Positions 7,622 to 13,925 of a stretch of 14,529 nucleotides of DNA are shown here, piece by piece. The translations under genes were made by a program, and so were the position numbers. The stretch is from assembly GCA_900544635.1 (NCBI GenBank), contig UQVV01000023.1, forward strand, positions 1 to 14,529. Direction: 5' to 3'. Below the pieces are notes generated by a model that saw only the letters and a list, made by a program, of their open reading frames with translations, was not told the DNA's origin and did not search any database. Every line of letters begins with the position of its first letter. The stretch's first letter is position 1. This stretch comes from an uncultured Cloacibacillus sp. (lineage in GTDB: Bacteria; Synergistota; Synergistia; Synergistales; Synergistaceae).

Positions 7622-7684
7622 AGACGGTCGGCTTGTTTAACCTATGAACTCACTGTGGTGCTCCACAATTATCCGTCAGAGTCC
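7618..7684 (-). ncRNA. ZTP riboswitch (pfl motif) aptamer upstream of pflB
   Basis: ZTP riboswitches sense 5-aminoimidazole-4-carboxamide ribotide and its triphosphate, which build up when 10-formyl-tetrahydrofolate is scarce. Visible parts, 5' to 3' on the minus strand: P1 GGACTC (7684-7679) with GAGTTC (7651-7646), then hairpin TGTGG-AGCA-CCACA (7667-7654). A linker follows, then the conserved 3' element CCGACCGTCTGGGCA ending at 7617. GACGG (7677-7673) can form the family's pseudoknot with CCGTC (7627-7623). Compared with the usual CUGGCG / CGCCUG version, this is a compensatory change. Position before pflB, with an overlapping terminator, matches many known members. I identified it from memory of the consensus, not by a covariance search. 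Confidence 0.85.
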
Positions 7685-7705
7685 ATAAGCCTCTTGCATG
7701 GAGAC

Positions 7706-7734
7706 ATTATATAGTACGCGCATATATTTGTGAA
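7706..7734 (-). promoter_or_regulatory. Promoter of the pflBA operon
   Basis: TTCACA (7734-7729), a 17-bp spacer and TATAAT (7711-7706) form a near-consensus sigma-70 promoter. Transcription would start near 7699, about 15 nt before the P1 stem of the riboswitch, which fits a leader beginning with the aptamer. Confidence 0.8.
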
Positions 7735-7743
7735 CTATGTTCA
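7731..7743. promoter_or_regulatory. Inverted repeat overlapping the pflB -35 box, possible operator
   Basis: TGAAC-TAT-GTTCA is a perfect 5-3-5 dyad that overlaps the -35 box. Dyads at this place are typical regulator sites, for example of Crp/Fnr-type proteins, but the sequence does not match a consensus I can name. Confidence 0.4.
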
Positions 7744-7867
7744 TGATATTGCGCGCGATAAATTTTTTATTGTTGTGTTTTATCTCGCCGTCGTTCCTTA
7801 CAAGCTCCTTCTGCGGCGCGGCGAGCACCGTTGCGCCCTCTATCGAAGCAGCCGGACGAGGCGAAAA

Positions 7868-8398
7868 TCAGAACAACGCCACGCCTAGCGCGGCGCTGAG
7901 GCAGATCACCTTCGGGACGCTGACTTTCCATTTTATAAGCAGCGCGGCGTCGAGGATTGATATCGCGGCGAATGGGATTATCCCTTTGTCCATCATCGCG
8001 CCGTAGTTTGAGAGCGCGAGCTGGAGCGTCACGCCGAGTATCATGCCTATGCACGCGGGGCGCACTCCGACCATAGCGTGAGCCATTCCCTTGCTTTCCT
8101 TGAAAAATCCGTAGAAGAAGGCGGCGAGCGCGCCTATCGTGAAGGTCGGCGTCATCACGCCGAGGCTCGCCGCAACGGCGCCCGGCATGCCCGCGGCGTG
8201 GATTCCGGCGAAGGTCGCGCAGTTTATGCCGAGCGGGCCGGGCGTCATCTCGGCTATCGCTATTATGTCCGTGACCTCGGCCGCGGTCATCCAGCCGTGG
8301 CTCAGCATCTCGCTTGTAATGAGCGGTATCATCGACAGGCCGCCGAAGCTCGTGAAGCCTATCTTGACGAAGCTCCAGAAGAGACTAAGCAGCACCAT
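7868..8398 (-). CDS. chrA: Chromate transporter (ChrA/CHR family), second half-size subunit
   Basis: Short-chain CHR proteins are membrane proteins of about six helices that work as pairs; the family is named for chromate efflux, but many members have unknown substrates. Residues include FVKIGFTSFGGLSMIPLI near the N-terminus and the family motif EMTPGPLGINCATFAG, followed by several hydrophobic segments to the end. Length is 176 residues, normal for a single-domain CHR protein. ATG 8398 has AGGAGG 5-6 nt upstream and lies inside the end of the preceding chrA gene (14-bp overlap), so the two are translationally coupled. TGA at 7868. Chromate as true substrate is not shown by the sequence. Confidence 0.88.
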   Translation of the reverse strand: MVLLSLFWSFVKIGFTSFGGLSMIPLITSEMLSHGWMTAAEVTDIIAIAEMTPGPLGINCATFAGIHAAGMPGAVAASLGVMTPTFTIGALAAFFYGFFKESKGMAHAMVGVRPACIGMILGVTLQLALSNYGAMMDKGIIPFAAISILDAALLIKWKVSVPKVICLSAALGVALF

Positions 8399-8951
8399 CG
8401 CCGCCGCCTCCTTTCCCCGCGCGGCTGAGCAGCAGTCCCGCGGCTATGCCGCCGGCGATGAGCCAGACGCAGTTGACGTTGAAGAAAAAATAGGCCGCGA
8501 GAGCCGCGGCCGCGACTGCGTAGCAGGCGCGCATCGGGAAGGCTCCGCGCAGAAGTCCGAGGAGGGCGCTCGCCATTATCGGGACAACTGCGGCGCGCAC
8601 GCCCGTCATACCGGCCATGACCGTGGCCTGAGTGTGGAATATCGTGTAGAAATATGTGATGAAGCCGAGCACTATCATCGGCGGTATGACCATGCCGAAG
8701 AGCGCGGCGAACGCGCCGGGGTAGCCCGATTCGCGGTAGCCGTAGAGAAACGCGACATTGCCGACGAAAAGGCCCGGCAGGCTTCGCGCGACGCTCGTGA
8801 GGTCGAGCAGCTCGACGCTGCTTATACGCTTCTCCTCGTCGACGTATAGGCGCTGCATCTGCGCGATTATGTTGAGCCCGCCGCCGAAGGTGAAGCAGCC
8901 GAATTTCAGAAACTGCAGGAATATCCGAAGCGCGCCGCGCGCGTTTTTCAT
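8385..8951 (-). CDS. chrA: Chromate transporter (ChrA/CHR family), first half-size subunit
   Basis: This is the N-terminal-type partner of the split CHR transporter. It begins KNARGALRIFLQFLKFGCFT followed by FGGG, then has ARSLPGLFVGNVAFLYGYRESG, the CHR proline-glycine motif in variant form, and about six hydrophobic helices. The C-terminal tail is glycine-rich (GKGGGGDGAA). Length is 188 residues. I chose ATG 8951 over the TTG at 8966 because a run of six Gs lies about 7 nt before 8951. It overlaps the second chrA gene by 14 bp, and the pair looks like a full long-chain ChrA cut in two. It is probably driven by the MerR-type promoter just upstream. Confidence 0.88.
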   Translation of the reverse strand: MKNARGALRIFLQFLKFGCFTFGGGLNIIAQMQRLYVDEEKRISSVELLDLTSVARSLPGLFVGNVAFLYGYRESGYPGAFAALFGMVIPPMIVLGFITYFYTIFHTQATVMAGMTGVRAAVVPIMASALLGLLRGAFPMRACYAVAAAALAAYFFFNVNCVWLIAGGIAAGLLLSRAGKGGGGDGAA

Positions 8952-8973
8952 TGCGTATCCCCCCAATGCCGAG

Positions 8974-9004
8974 AGGGTAACGCCTACACTTGGTGTAAGG
9001 TCAA
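8974..9004 (-). promoter_or_regulatory. MerR-type promoter and operator of the chrA pair
   Basis: On the minus strand TTGACC (9004-8999) is followed by a 19-bp spacer and TACCCT (8979-8974). The spacer holds the inverted repeat TACAC-CAA-GTGTA (8997-8985). An over-long 19-bp spacer carrying a dyad is the hallmark of promoters that MerR-family activators untwist. The TGA stop of the merR gene lies within the -35 box. This links the regulator directly to the transporter genes. Confidence 0.75.
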
Positions 9005-9819
9005 GCCTCCGCGACGGGCAGCCACATGACGCGGTATCTTATGCCTCCGCCGTTCCTGTTTATCGAGAGGAATGTGTGCGAGACGGGATCGCCCGCGACG
9101 TTCAGCTTTTCGCGCTCCGCATATTCTTTCAGAGGCTCCAGGTAGGAGGCCGATATGAGCGGGAAGCGCCCTTCGATACGCATGACGGCGCGGATGCATG
9201 GGCATGGCGGGTAATATATGCCGCGCCCGGCGATACGCTCCGCGCCGAGCAGCTTCGCGTCGCTTTCCATGAGGCCGAGGCCCGCGACGTTTTCGTCGAG
9301 CCCTTCGCGGAGAAACTTCTCCCAGTTGCCGCGCAGCGACGGGAATACGAACGGCGACAGCTCGCGCCATTTTCTAAAGAGCGAGTAGTCCTCGGGGCGC
9401 AGTATCAGGTCGCCGCCGCGCATGAACTCGAGGCGGTAGAAGGCGGGGCGCTCGCGCAGCTCTACCATGCCGAACTCGGAGGGGGCGTTCTCTATCATCC
9501 TGCGGTTTTCGCGCATCCGCTCGAGTATCAGCTTCTTGCGGCGGATTTCGGCCTCCAGCTTCTCCTCGCGGCGGCGCAGGCTCTCCGCAACAAAGTCCGG
9601 ATCGTCGGTGTTGACGAGCGCCTCGGCCTCGCCGAGCGTAAAGCCGCAGCCGCGGTATGACATGGCGAGCATGAGCGAGACGATGTCCGGCCTTTCGTAA
9701 AAGCGGTAGCCTCCGTCGCCCTCGCGCTGCGAACGCACGATTCCGCCGCGTTCGTAAAGCCTTATGCCGCCCGCCGAGAGGCCGAGTAGCTTTGAGATTA
9801 AGCCGATGTGGTACTTCAT
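9001..9819 (-). CDS. MerR-family transcriptional regulator with BmrR-like C-terminal domain
   Basis: Residues 1-70 are a MerR winged helix (YHIGLISKLLGLSAGGIRLY, then GGYRFYERPDI), residues 78-112 a charged dimerisation coiled coil, and about 120-272 a GyrI/BmrR-like ligand-binding domain. Such proteins activate promoters with 19-bp spacers on binding drugs or metabolites. A CPC motif at residues 206-208 (YYPPCPCIRA) could bind a metal or thiol-reactive ligand, but BmrR-like domains usually bind organic cations. Length is 272 residues, close to BmrR. The start at 9819 is fixed by the N-terminal helix-turn-helix, yet it lies only 6 nt after a terminator T-run and has no visible ribosome-binding site. 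The chrA promoter overlaps its stop codon, so chrA is the probable target. Confidence 0.9.
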   Translation of the reverse strand: MKYHIGLISKLLGLSAGGIRLYERGGIVRSQREGDGGYRFYERPDIVSLMLAMSYRGCGFTLGEAEALVNTDDPDFVAESLRRREEKLEAEIRRKKLILERMRENRRMIENAPSEFGMVELRERPAFYRLEFMRGGDLILRPEDYSLFRKWRELSPFVFPSLRGNWEKFLREGLDENVAGLGLMESDAKLLGAERIAGRGIYYPPCPCIRAVMRIEGRFPLISASYLEPLKEYAEREKLNVAGDPVSHTFLSINRNGGGIRYRVMWLPVAEA

Positions 9820-9825
9820 TTACGC

Positions 9826-9848
9826 AAAAGCGGGGCGCACGGCCCCGC
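9826..9848 (-). terminator. Intrinsic terminator after the SPFH gene
   Basis: GCGGGGC and GCCCCGC (seven perfect pairs) around a 5-nt loop, followed by TTTT on the minus strand. It ends the nfeD-SPFH operon four bases past the SPFH stop, immediately before the merR start codon. Confidence 0.8.
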
Positions 9849-9852
9849 CTCG

Positions 9853-10872
9853 TTATCTTGCGTCTCCGTCTCCGAACGGCGGCTGCGGCGCCGTGTGCGC
9901 GCCGTTTGCCGAGAATAATGCCGCCGGGGCTGACGCCGGTTTCTTCGCCGGCTTCGCGCCGTTCTGCGCTTTCTCCGCGCCGTCGGGGATTACCAGCTCC
10001 TTCAGCGACGCGGCGAGCCCGGCTACGCCCTGTATCTCGGAGGGGATTATTATCTTCGTCGCCTGTCCGTCGGCGGCTTTTTCGAAGGATTCGAGGCTGC
10101 GCAGCGCTATGACCTCGCGCGTCGGCGCGGCTTCGTTAAGCATTCTTATGCCGTCGGCGACGGCCTGCTGCACGGTGCGGATGGCCTCGGCCTCGCCCGC
10201 CGCCTCGCGGATTTTCTGCTCGCGCACGGCATCGGCGCGCAGTATCGCGGATTCCTTTTCTCCTTCGGCTATCAGTATTTTGCTTTGCTTTTCGCCCTCG
10301 GCGAGCAGTATCGACTCGCGCTTCTCGCGTTCAGCCTTCATCTGACGCTCCATCGCGGCCATAATTTCTTTCGGCGGCTCGATGTTCTTGACCTCGACAC
10401 GGTTGACCTTGATGCCCCATTTGTCGGTCGCCTTGTCGAGCGTCTCGGTTATGCAGGAGTTGATGTGGTCGCGCGAGGTGAGCGTGTGGTCGAGCTCCAT
10501 CGAGCCGATGATGTTGCGCAGCGTCGTCGCGGTGAGGTTCTCTATCGCGGCGAGCGGGAACTCGACGCCGTAGGTGAGCATCTTCGCGTCGGTGACCTGG
10601 AAGAATACGACGGTGTCTATCTGCATCGTGACGTTGTCCTTCGTTATGACGGACTGCGGCGCGAAGTCGACGACCTGCTCCTTGACCGAGACCTTGTTCG
10701 CTATGCGGTCGATGAAGGGCACCTTGATGTGCAGCCCCGCGCCCCACGTGCAGAGGTAGGTGCCGAGGCGCTCGATGACGTAGACGTTGGCCTGCGGCAC
10801 GATGCGCACGTTGGCCGCGACGACCATCACGAGCAGGAACACTATGAACACAAGAAATATCGTCGAAAGCAT
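9853..10872 (-). CDS. SPFH/Band 7 (stomatin-like, QmcA type) membrane protein
   Basis: SPFH proteins are anchored in the inner membrane, form large oligomeric rings and organise membrane microdomains or modulate proteases. An N-terminal membrane helix (about residues 3-20, LSTIFLVFIVFLLVMVVAA) precedes the Band 7 domain with RIVPQANVYVIERLG, GLHIKVPFIDRI and the AFPQSV-like FAPQSVITKDN. A long charged helix follows (EREKRESILLAEGEKQSKI), typical of coiled-coil stomatin helices. The last ~45 residues are an Ala/Pro-rich tail. Length is 339 residues. ATG 10872 directly follows the nfeD TAA (TAAATG) with a purine-rich AGGAGGAAA just upstream inside nfeD. The pairing with NfeD is the classic one. 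Confidence 0.93.
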   Translation of the reverse strand: MLSTIFLVFIVFLLVMVVAANVRIVPQANVYVIERLGTYLCTWGAGLHIKVPFIDRIANKVSVKEQVVDFAPQSVITKDNVTMQIDTVVFFQVTDAKMLTYGVEFPLAAIENLTATTLRNIIGSMELDHTLTSRDHINSCITETLDKATDKWGIKVNRVEVKNIEPPKEIMAAMERQMKAEREKRESILLAEGEKQSKILIAEGEKESAILRADAVREQKIREAAGEAEAIRTVQQAVADGIRMLNEAAPTREVIALRSLESFEKAADGQATKIIIPSEIQGVAGLAASLKELVIPDGAEKAQNGAKPAKKPASAPAALFSANGAHTAPQPPFGDGDAR

Positions 10873-11343
10873 TTACTTTTCCTCCTGTTTCTCTTTTTCT
10901 ACTATGAGCGTGACGCCGCGAAGCTCGAGTATCTTCACGACCGCGCCCTTTTCTATTTTTCCGCCGTCCGCGCTGCGCGCCTCCCAGTCGAGGCCGCCCG
11001 CGCGCACGCGGCCGCGCTCCGCGATGTTGTCTATCTCGGTAACGACCGCGGCTTCCGCGCCGATGAGCATGTCGGCGTTCGTAGGCGTGTGGCCGACGTG
11101 CAGCACGCGCTTGAAGAACGGGCGTGTGAAGACGAGCGCCGCGGCGCTCGCCGCTATGAACACGGCTATCTGCACGTTGAACGACGCGCCGAGCCACGCG
11201 GGGGCCATCGTGACGAGCGCCCCTATCGCGAACCATACGGAGAAGAGCCCCGCAGTCGACGCCTCTATGACGCCCGCGGCTATCGCGACTATCAGCCAGA
11301 ATATGACGGGATTTGAAGTTATAAGCGCTGCGAGTCCGTCCAT
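10873..11343 (-). CDS. NfeD-like membrane protein (short form)
   Basis: Short NfeD proteins combine several membrane helices with a C-terminal OB-fold and act with SPFH proteins. Hydrophobic segments cover about residues 8-75 (for example NPVIFWLIVAIAAGVIEAST), and the C-terminal ~65 residues carry the OB-fold pattern LIGAEAAVVTEIDNIAERGR to VKILELRGVTLIVEK. There is no ClpP-like serine protease domain, so it is the short class. I chose ATG 11343 over a longer frame start because AGGGTGAG lies just upstream and the extension is arginine-rich, non-membrane sequence. Length is 156 residues. It is the first gene of a two-gene operon with the SPFH gene. Confidence 0.9.
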   Translation of the reverse strand: MDGLAALITSNPVIFWLIVAIAAGVIEASTAGLFSVWFAIGALVTMAPAWLGASFNVQIAVFIAASAAALVFTRPFFKRVLHVGHTPTNADMLIGAEAAVVTEIDNIAERGRVRAGGLDWEARSADGGKIEKGAVVKILELRGVTLIVEKEKQEEK

Positions 11344-11362
11344 CGTCTCACCCTTTCGTCCT

Positions 11363-11399
11363 GGGCGGCATCTCCGCCGCCCGCGCGACAAGCATATCA
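11363..11399 (-). promoter_or_regulatory. Probable promoter and leader hairpin of the nfeD-SPFH operon
   Basis: An extended -10 box TGaTATGCT (11399-11391) is visible without a clear -35. Transcription from it would start near 11384, directly before a perfect 7-bp hairpin GGGCGGC/GCCGCCC (11382-11363). Such a 5' hairpin may protect the mRNA. The promoter call is tentative; the hairpin is clear. Confidence 0.5.
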
Positions 11400-11453
11400 C
11401 AACCGCGCCGCCTTTGCGATTAATTTTTACTTAAGCGGCGAATGCGCGCCGTT

Positions 11454-11481
11454 TTGACATTCGCGCGAAATCCGCTATAAT
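11454..11481 (+). promoter_or_regulatory. Strong promoter of the SRP RNA gene
   Basis: TTGACA (11454-11459), a 16-bp spacer and TATAAT (11476-11481): both boxes match consensus perfectly. The start site should be near 11488. Strength fits an abundant stable RNA. Confidence 0.9.
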
Positions 11482-11490
11482 TTTAGCGTT

Positions 11491-11510
11491 GCGGCGCGTC
11501 TTCGCGCCGT
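11491..11510 (+). other. Short hairpin at the 5' end of the SRP RNA transcript
   Basis: GCGGCGCG pairs with CGCGCCGT around a TCTT loop, starting about 3 nt after the predicted transcription start and ending just before the closing stem of SRP RNA. It is either removed in processing or kept as an added 5' domain. Confidence 0.6.
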
Positions 11511-11511
11511 C

Positions 11512-11643
11512 GAGCGCCTTTTACAGGGGTTCCAGTCCCATGCGGCGCAAGCCCGTGAACCTCGTCAGGTCCGGAAGGAAGCAGCGATAAGCGGAATCTT
11601 GCGGGTGCCATGGGAGCGCTGGAGCTCCTGCAAAGGGCGCTTC
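11512..11643 (+). ncRNA. ffs: Signal recognition particle RNA, small (4.5S) bacterial type
   Basis: SRP RNA binds Ffh and, with FtsY, targets membrane proteins to the translocon. The apical domain GTCAGGTCCGGAAGGAAGCA carries the GGAA tetraloop and the conserved symmetric loop contacted by the Ffh M domain. The long hairpin is supported by pairing GCGCCTTT/AAAGGGCGC, CAGG/CCTG, TTCCAG/CTGGAG and TCCCATG/CATGGGA. No Alu domain like that of Bacillus scRNA is visible. Ends are estimated from the closing stem. No U-tract terminator follows, and the next gene begins 33 bp later, so the RNA is probably released by processing from a longer transcript. Confidence 0.95.
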
Positions 11644-11676
11644 ACTTCTACGCACCTCCTAAGGACGGTAATCTCG

Positions 11677-12144
11677 ATGAAAGAAGCTCCACGGAAATTT
11701 CTTCCGCTCAAAGCCGAGCCGGAGCCGGGCGACAGGCTCGTCGCAGTGCCGTGCTACGTCCTTTCGGCGAATATGGCCGAACGCGGGCTTCTCACGCGGC
11801 TGACGGTAAAAGAGGTCACTGCGGTCGTGGACGCCGCGCGCGGCTCCGCCGTGATAGTAGACGGCGCCGTGGAGCCGCGCGAGATGCCGGGAATCCCCGA
11901 TGACATCAAAATTCTCCCCGCCCGCCTCAAGCCCTCCGAGGCCGAGGGCGCGGCGCTCGCCGCAGTCTCGGCGGCGTCGCCTCGCGGCTGGAAGCGCGGA
12001 CTGCGCCATTCCGAGCTTTTCTTCAAGCACAGCGGCGAGGACGTCTCCGCGCTGCGCCTCTATATAATACGCGGCCCCCTGCTCATAGACGCCTTTACGG
12101 GCGAGAGCAGCGGAGCCGCGTCGTTGATCGAATTTATTATCTAG
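11677..12144 (+). CDS. Hypothetical protein, unknown family
   Basis: I do not recognise this 155-residue protein. It starts MKEAPRKFLPLKAEPEPGDR, has no signal peptide or membrane helix, and contains a valine-rich segment near residues 45-65 (KEVTAVVDAARGSAVIVDG). The C-terminal part, GLRHSELFFKHSGEDVSAL then YIIRGPLLIDAF, reads like a compact alpha/beta domain. Start ATG 11677 has AAGGA about 11 nt upstream; a longer frame starting at 11599 would run through the SRP RNA and is rejected. Codon use is like the GC-rich core genes, so I believe it is real. It lies directly after ffs with no terminator between, so it is probably co-transcribed from the ffs promoter. It ends one base from the stop of the convergent histidine kinase gene. 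Confidence 0.75.
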   Translation: MKEAPRKFLPLKAEPEPGDRLVAVPCYVLSANMAERGLLTRLTVKEVTAVVDAARGSAVIVDGAVEPREMPGIPDDIKILPARLKPSEAEGAALAAVSAASPRGWKRGLRHSELFFKHSGEDVSALRLYIIRGPLLIDAFTGESSGAASLIEFII

Positions 12145-12145
12145 T

Positions 12146-13924
12146 CTAATCCTTCGGAAGCGTTATCACGAAGGCCGCGCCGCCGAGCCTGCTTTCGCCG
12201 AGCTCGAGGCTGCCGCCGTGGCGCTCCGCTATCCTGCGCGATATGGAAAGGCCGAGGCCGTAGCCGCCGTTCTTCTTCTCCTTGCCGCGCGCGCGGTGTC
12301 CGTCGCCGCGGCGGAAGCGTTCGAAGATTATCTCCTTGTCCATGTCGTGGACGCCCGGGCCGTCGTCGTCTACGGTTATCCTCCACGAGCCGCCTGCGTC
12401 CTCGACGGAGACCTTTATATGTCCCGCCTCTCCGCCGCCAAGCCCTATGTACTTGTGCGCGTTCTCCATGAGGTTCAGCAGAGCGCGGCGCAGGTCGCCG
12501 TAGACGCCCTTGACCGAGGCGTTCTCGGGCGCGCAGACCTCTATCGATATCTCTTTCTTATGCGGAAGCGCCTCTATCTCGTCGCGGACGTCGTAGATGA
12601 GCTCGCGAAGGTTCACGCCGCCGAGCGCCTGAAGCTCCGGTACTGCGTCGGCGTCTAGGCGGACGAGCAGAAGCATGTCGTCGACGAGGCTGCTCATGCG
12701 CTCCTGCTGGCGCAGCAGGCTGTTTATCGTCTCCACGTCCTCGGCGCGCTCCAGCTCCTTCATCTGCGGCGCGCTCTTCATAAGCTCCAGGCCGGTCCGC
12801 ATTATCGTCAGCGGCGTCTGGAACTCGTGACCCGCGTCTATGAAGAAGTCGCGGCGAGCCTCTTCGAGGCGCAGCTTTTCCGTGAGGTCCTGCAGCACGA
12901 TCATACGCCCGCGCGGAAGCACCAGCGTCGTCGCCTCGACCTCCACCCTGCCGCCGCGCATCACGGAAATCACCCGTTTGCCGTCCGGCTCGTCGAGCAT
13001 CTGGAACAGCTCGCCCGAGGGGATGATGACCTCGACCGACGAGCCGCGCGCCGGAAGCTCGCCGCCGCCGTTTCCGCGGCAGATGCGCGCCGCCTCGCGG
13101 TTGATGTAGCGGATGCGCTTGTCGTCGTCGATGAGTATGACGCCGACGGGAAGCGCGCCGACTATCTGCGCGAGCTCCTCCTTGCGCTCCTGGGCCTCGT
13201 GAATCGTGCTCGCGAGCGAATCCTGCATGTTGTTCAGCGTGTTTGCGAGCGTCTGTATCTCGTCGTCGGCCGTTATCGGGAAGCGGGCCTTTTCGCCGCG
13301 CGCTATCTGCGCCGCCGCCTCGCTTAAGTTGTGGAGCGGCGTCATAATCGAGCGCAGCACGAGGTACGTCCCGAGCCATATCAGGACGAGCGCCGCGACG
13401 AAATATTTAAGGAACGGCGCGGTGATGTTCTGCACTATCGACGAAAGCGCGGAGACGGGATAGGAGAGGCGCACGACGCACTCCGCGCCGCCAGGCAGGA
13501 CGGCTTTGCGCGCCGAGTAGACCTGCCACGCTTCGAGCGTCTTGCTGTAGCGCAGCTCGAAGCCCTCACCTGTCTCGAAGGCGCTTATGACCTCGCCGCG
13601 CGTGTAGTGGTTCTCAAGCTCTCCGGCGTCGGCCTTGCTGTCTATCAGCACGCGCCCGTCAGAGGCTATCACCGTCATGCGTCCGTCGGGGTACATTTCC
13701 TGCCATACCTTCTCGGCGTGGGCGAGCCCGGCCAGGCCTTCGCGCTCCGCCGACGACACGGCGACGGTCAGGTAGCGCCCGAGCGTGTCGCGCGCGCCCT
13801 CGACGGCGCTTCCGCGCTGCGCGTTGTAGACGATGAACCACGCCGCGAGCCCTATGACGCAGACGGCGAAGGTTATGAGCAGCGCTATTTTCTTCTTCAT
13901 TGCGAGCGAACGAACCGCCTGCAT
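12146..13924 (-). CDS. Membrane sensor histidine kinase (PhoR/PnpS-like: HAMP-PAS-HisKA-HATPase)
   Basis: The protein senses an external or envelope signal and phosphorylates the response regulator encoded before it. Transmembrane helices are at about residues 12-33 and 172-191, with a ~135-residue periplasmic sensor between them. HAMP follows (about 190-243), a PAS domain (about 250-350), and a HisKA domain with phospho-acceptor H366 in GHEFQTPLT. The ATPase domain has the N box around N488 (LLNLMENAHKY), G1 DDDGPGV (519-525) and G2 GGYGLGLS (553-560). Length is 592 residues. ATG 13924 is one base after the response regulator stop and has GGAGGG upstream, whereas the internal Met-9 start lacks one. 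The overall layout fits PhoR/WalK-type kinases; the signal is unknown. Confidence 0.95.
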   Translation of the reverse strand: MQAVRSLAMKKKIALLITFAVCVIGLAAWFIVYNAQRGSAVEGARDTLGRYLTVAVSSAEREGLAGLAHAEKVWQEMYPDGRMTVIASDGRVLIDSKADAGELENHYTRGEVISAFETGEGFELRYSKTLEAWQVYSARKAVLPGGAECVVRLSYPVSALSSIVQNITAPFLKYFVAALVLIWLGTYLVLRSIMTPLHNLSEAAAQIARGEKARFPITADDEIQTLANTLNNMQDSLASTIHEAQERKEELAQIVGALPVGVILIDDDKRIRYINREAARICRGNGGGELPARGSSVEVIIPSGELFQMLDEPDGKRVISVMRGGRVEVEATTLVLPRGRMIVLQDLTEKLRLEEARRDFFIDAGHEFQTPLTIMRTGLELMKSAPQMKELERAEDVETINSLLRQQERMSSLVDDMLLLVRLDADAVPELQALGGVNLRELIYDVRDEIEALPHKKEISIEVCAPENASVKGVYGDLRRALLNLMENAHKYIGLGGGEAGHIKVSVEDAGGSWRITVDDDGPGVHDMDKEIIFERFRRGDGHRARGKEKKNGGYGLGLSISRRIAERHGGSLELGESRLGGAAFVITLPKD

Positions 13925-13925
13925 C

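Noticed and set aside
7731..7743. LexA-type SOS box
   Set aside because: The Gram-positive box is GAAC-N4-GTTC; here the spacer is three bases, so the match is not to consensus.
7737..8006. Plus-strand frame with a signal-peptide-like start (MFMILRAINFLLLCF)
   Set aside because: Most of it is antisense to the second chrA gene and it has no ribosome-binding site; hydrophobicity probably mirrors the membrane gene.
10285..11316. Plus-strand frame of 343 codons across the SPFH and nfeD genes
   Set aside because: It is antisense to two well-supported genes and is unusually rich in Arg, His and Asp as GC-rich shadow frames are.
11599..11676. Longer N-terminus for the hypothetical protein starting inside ffs
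   Set aside because: It would translate the 3' half of SRP RNA; ATG 11677 with AAGGA upstream is the better start.
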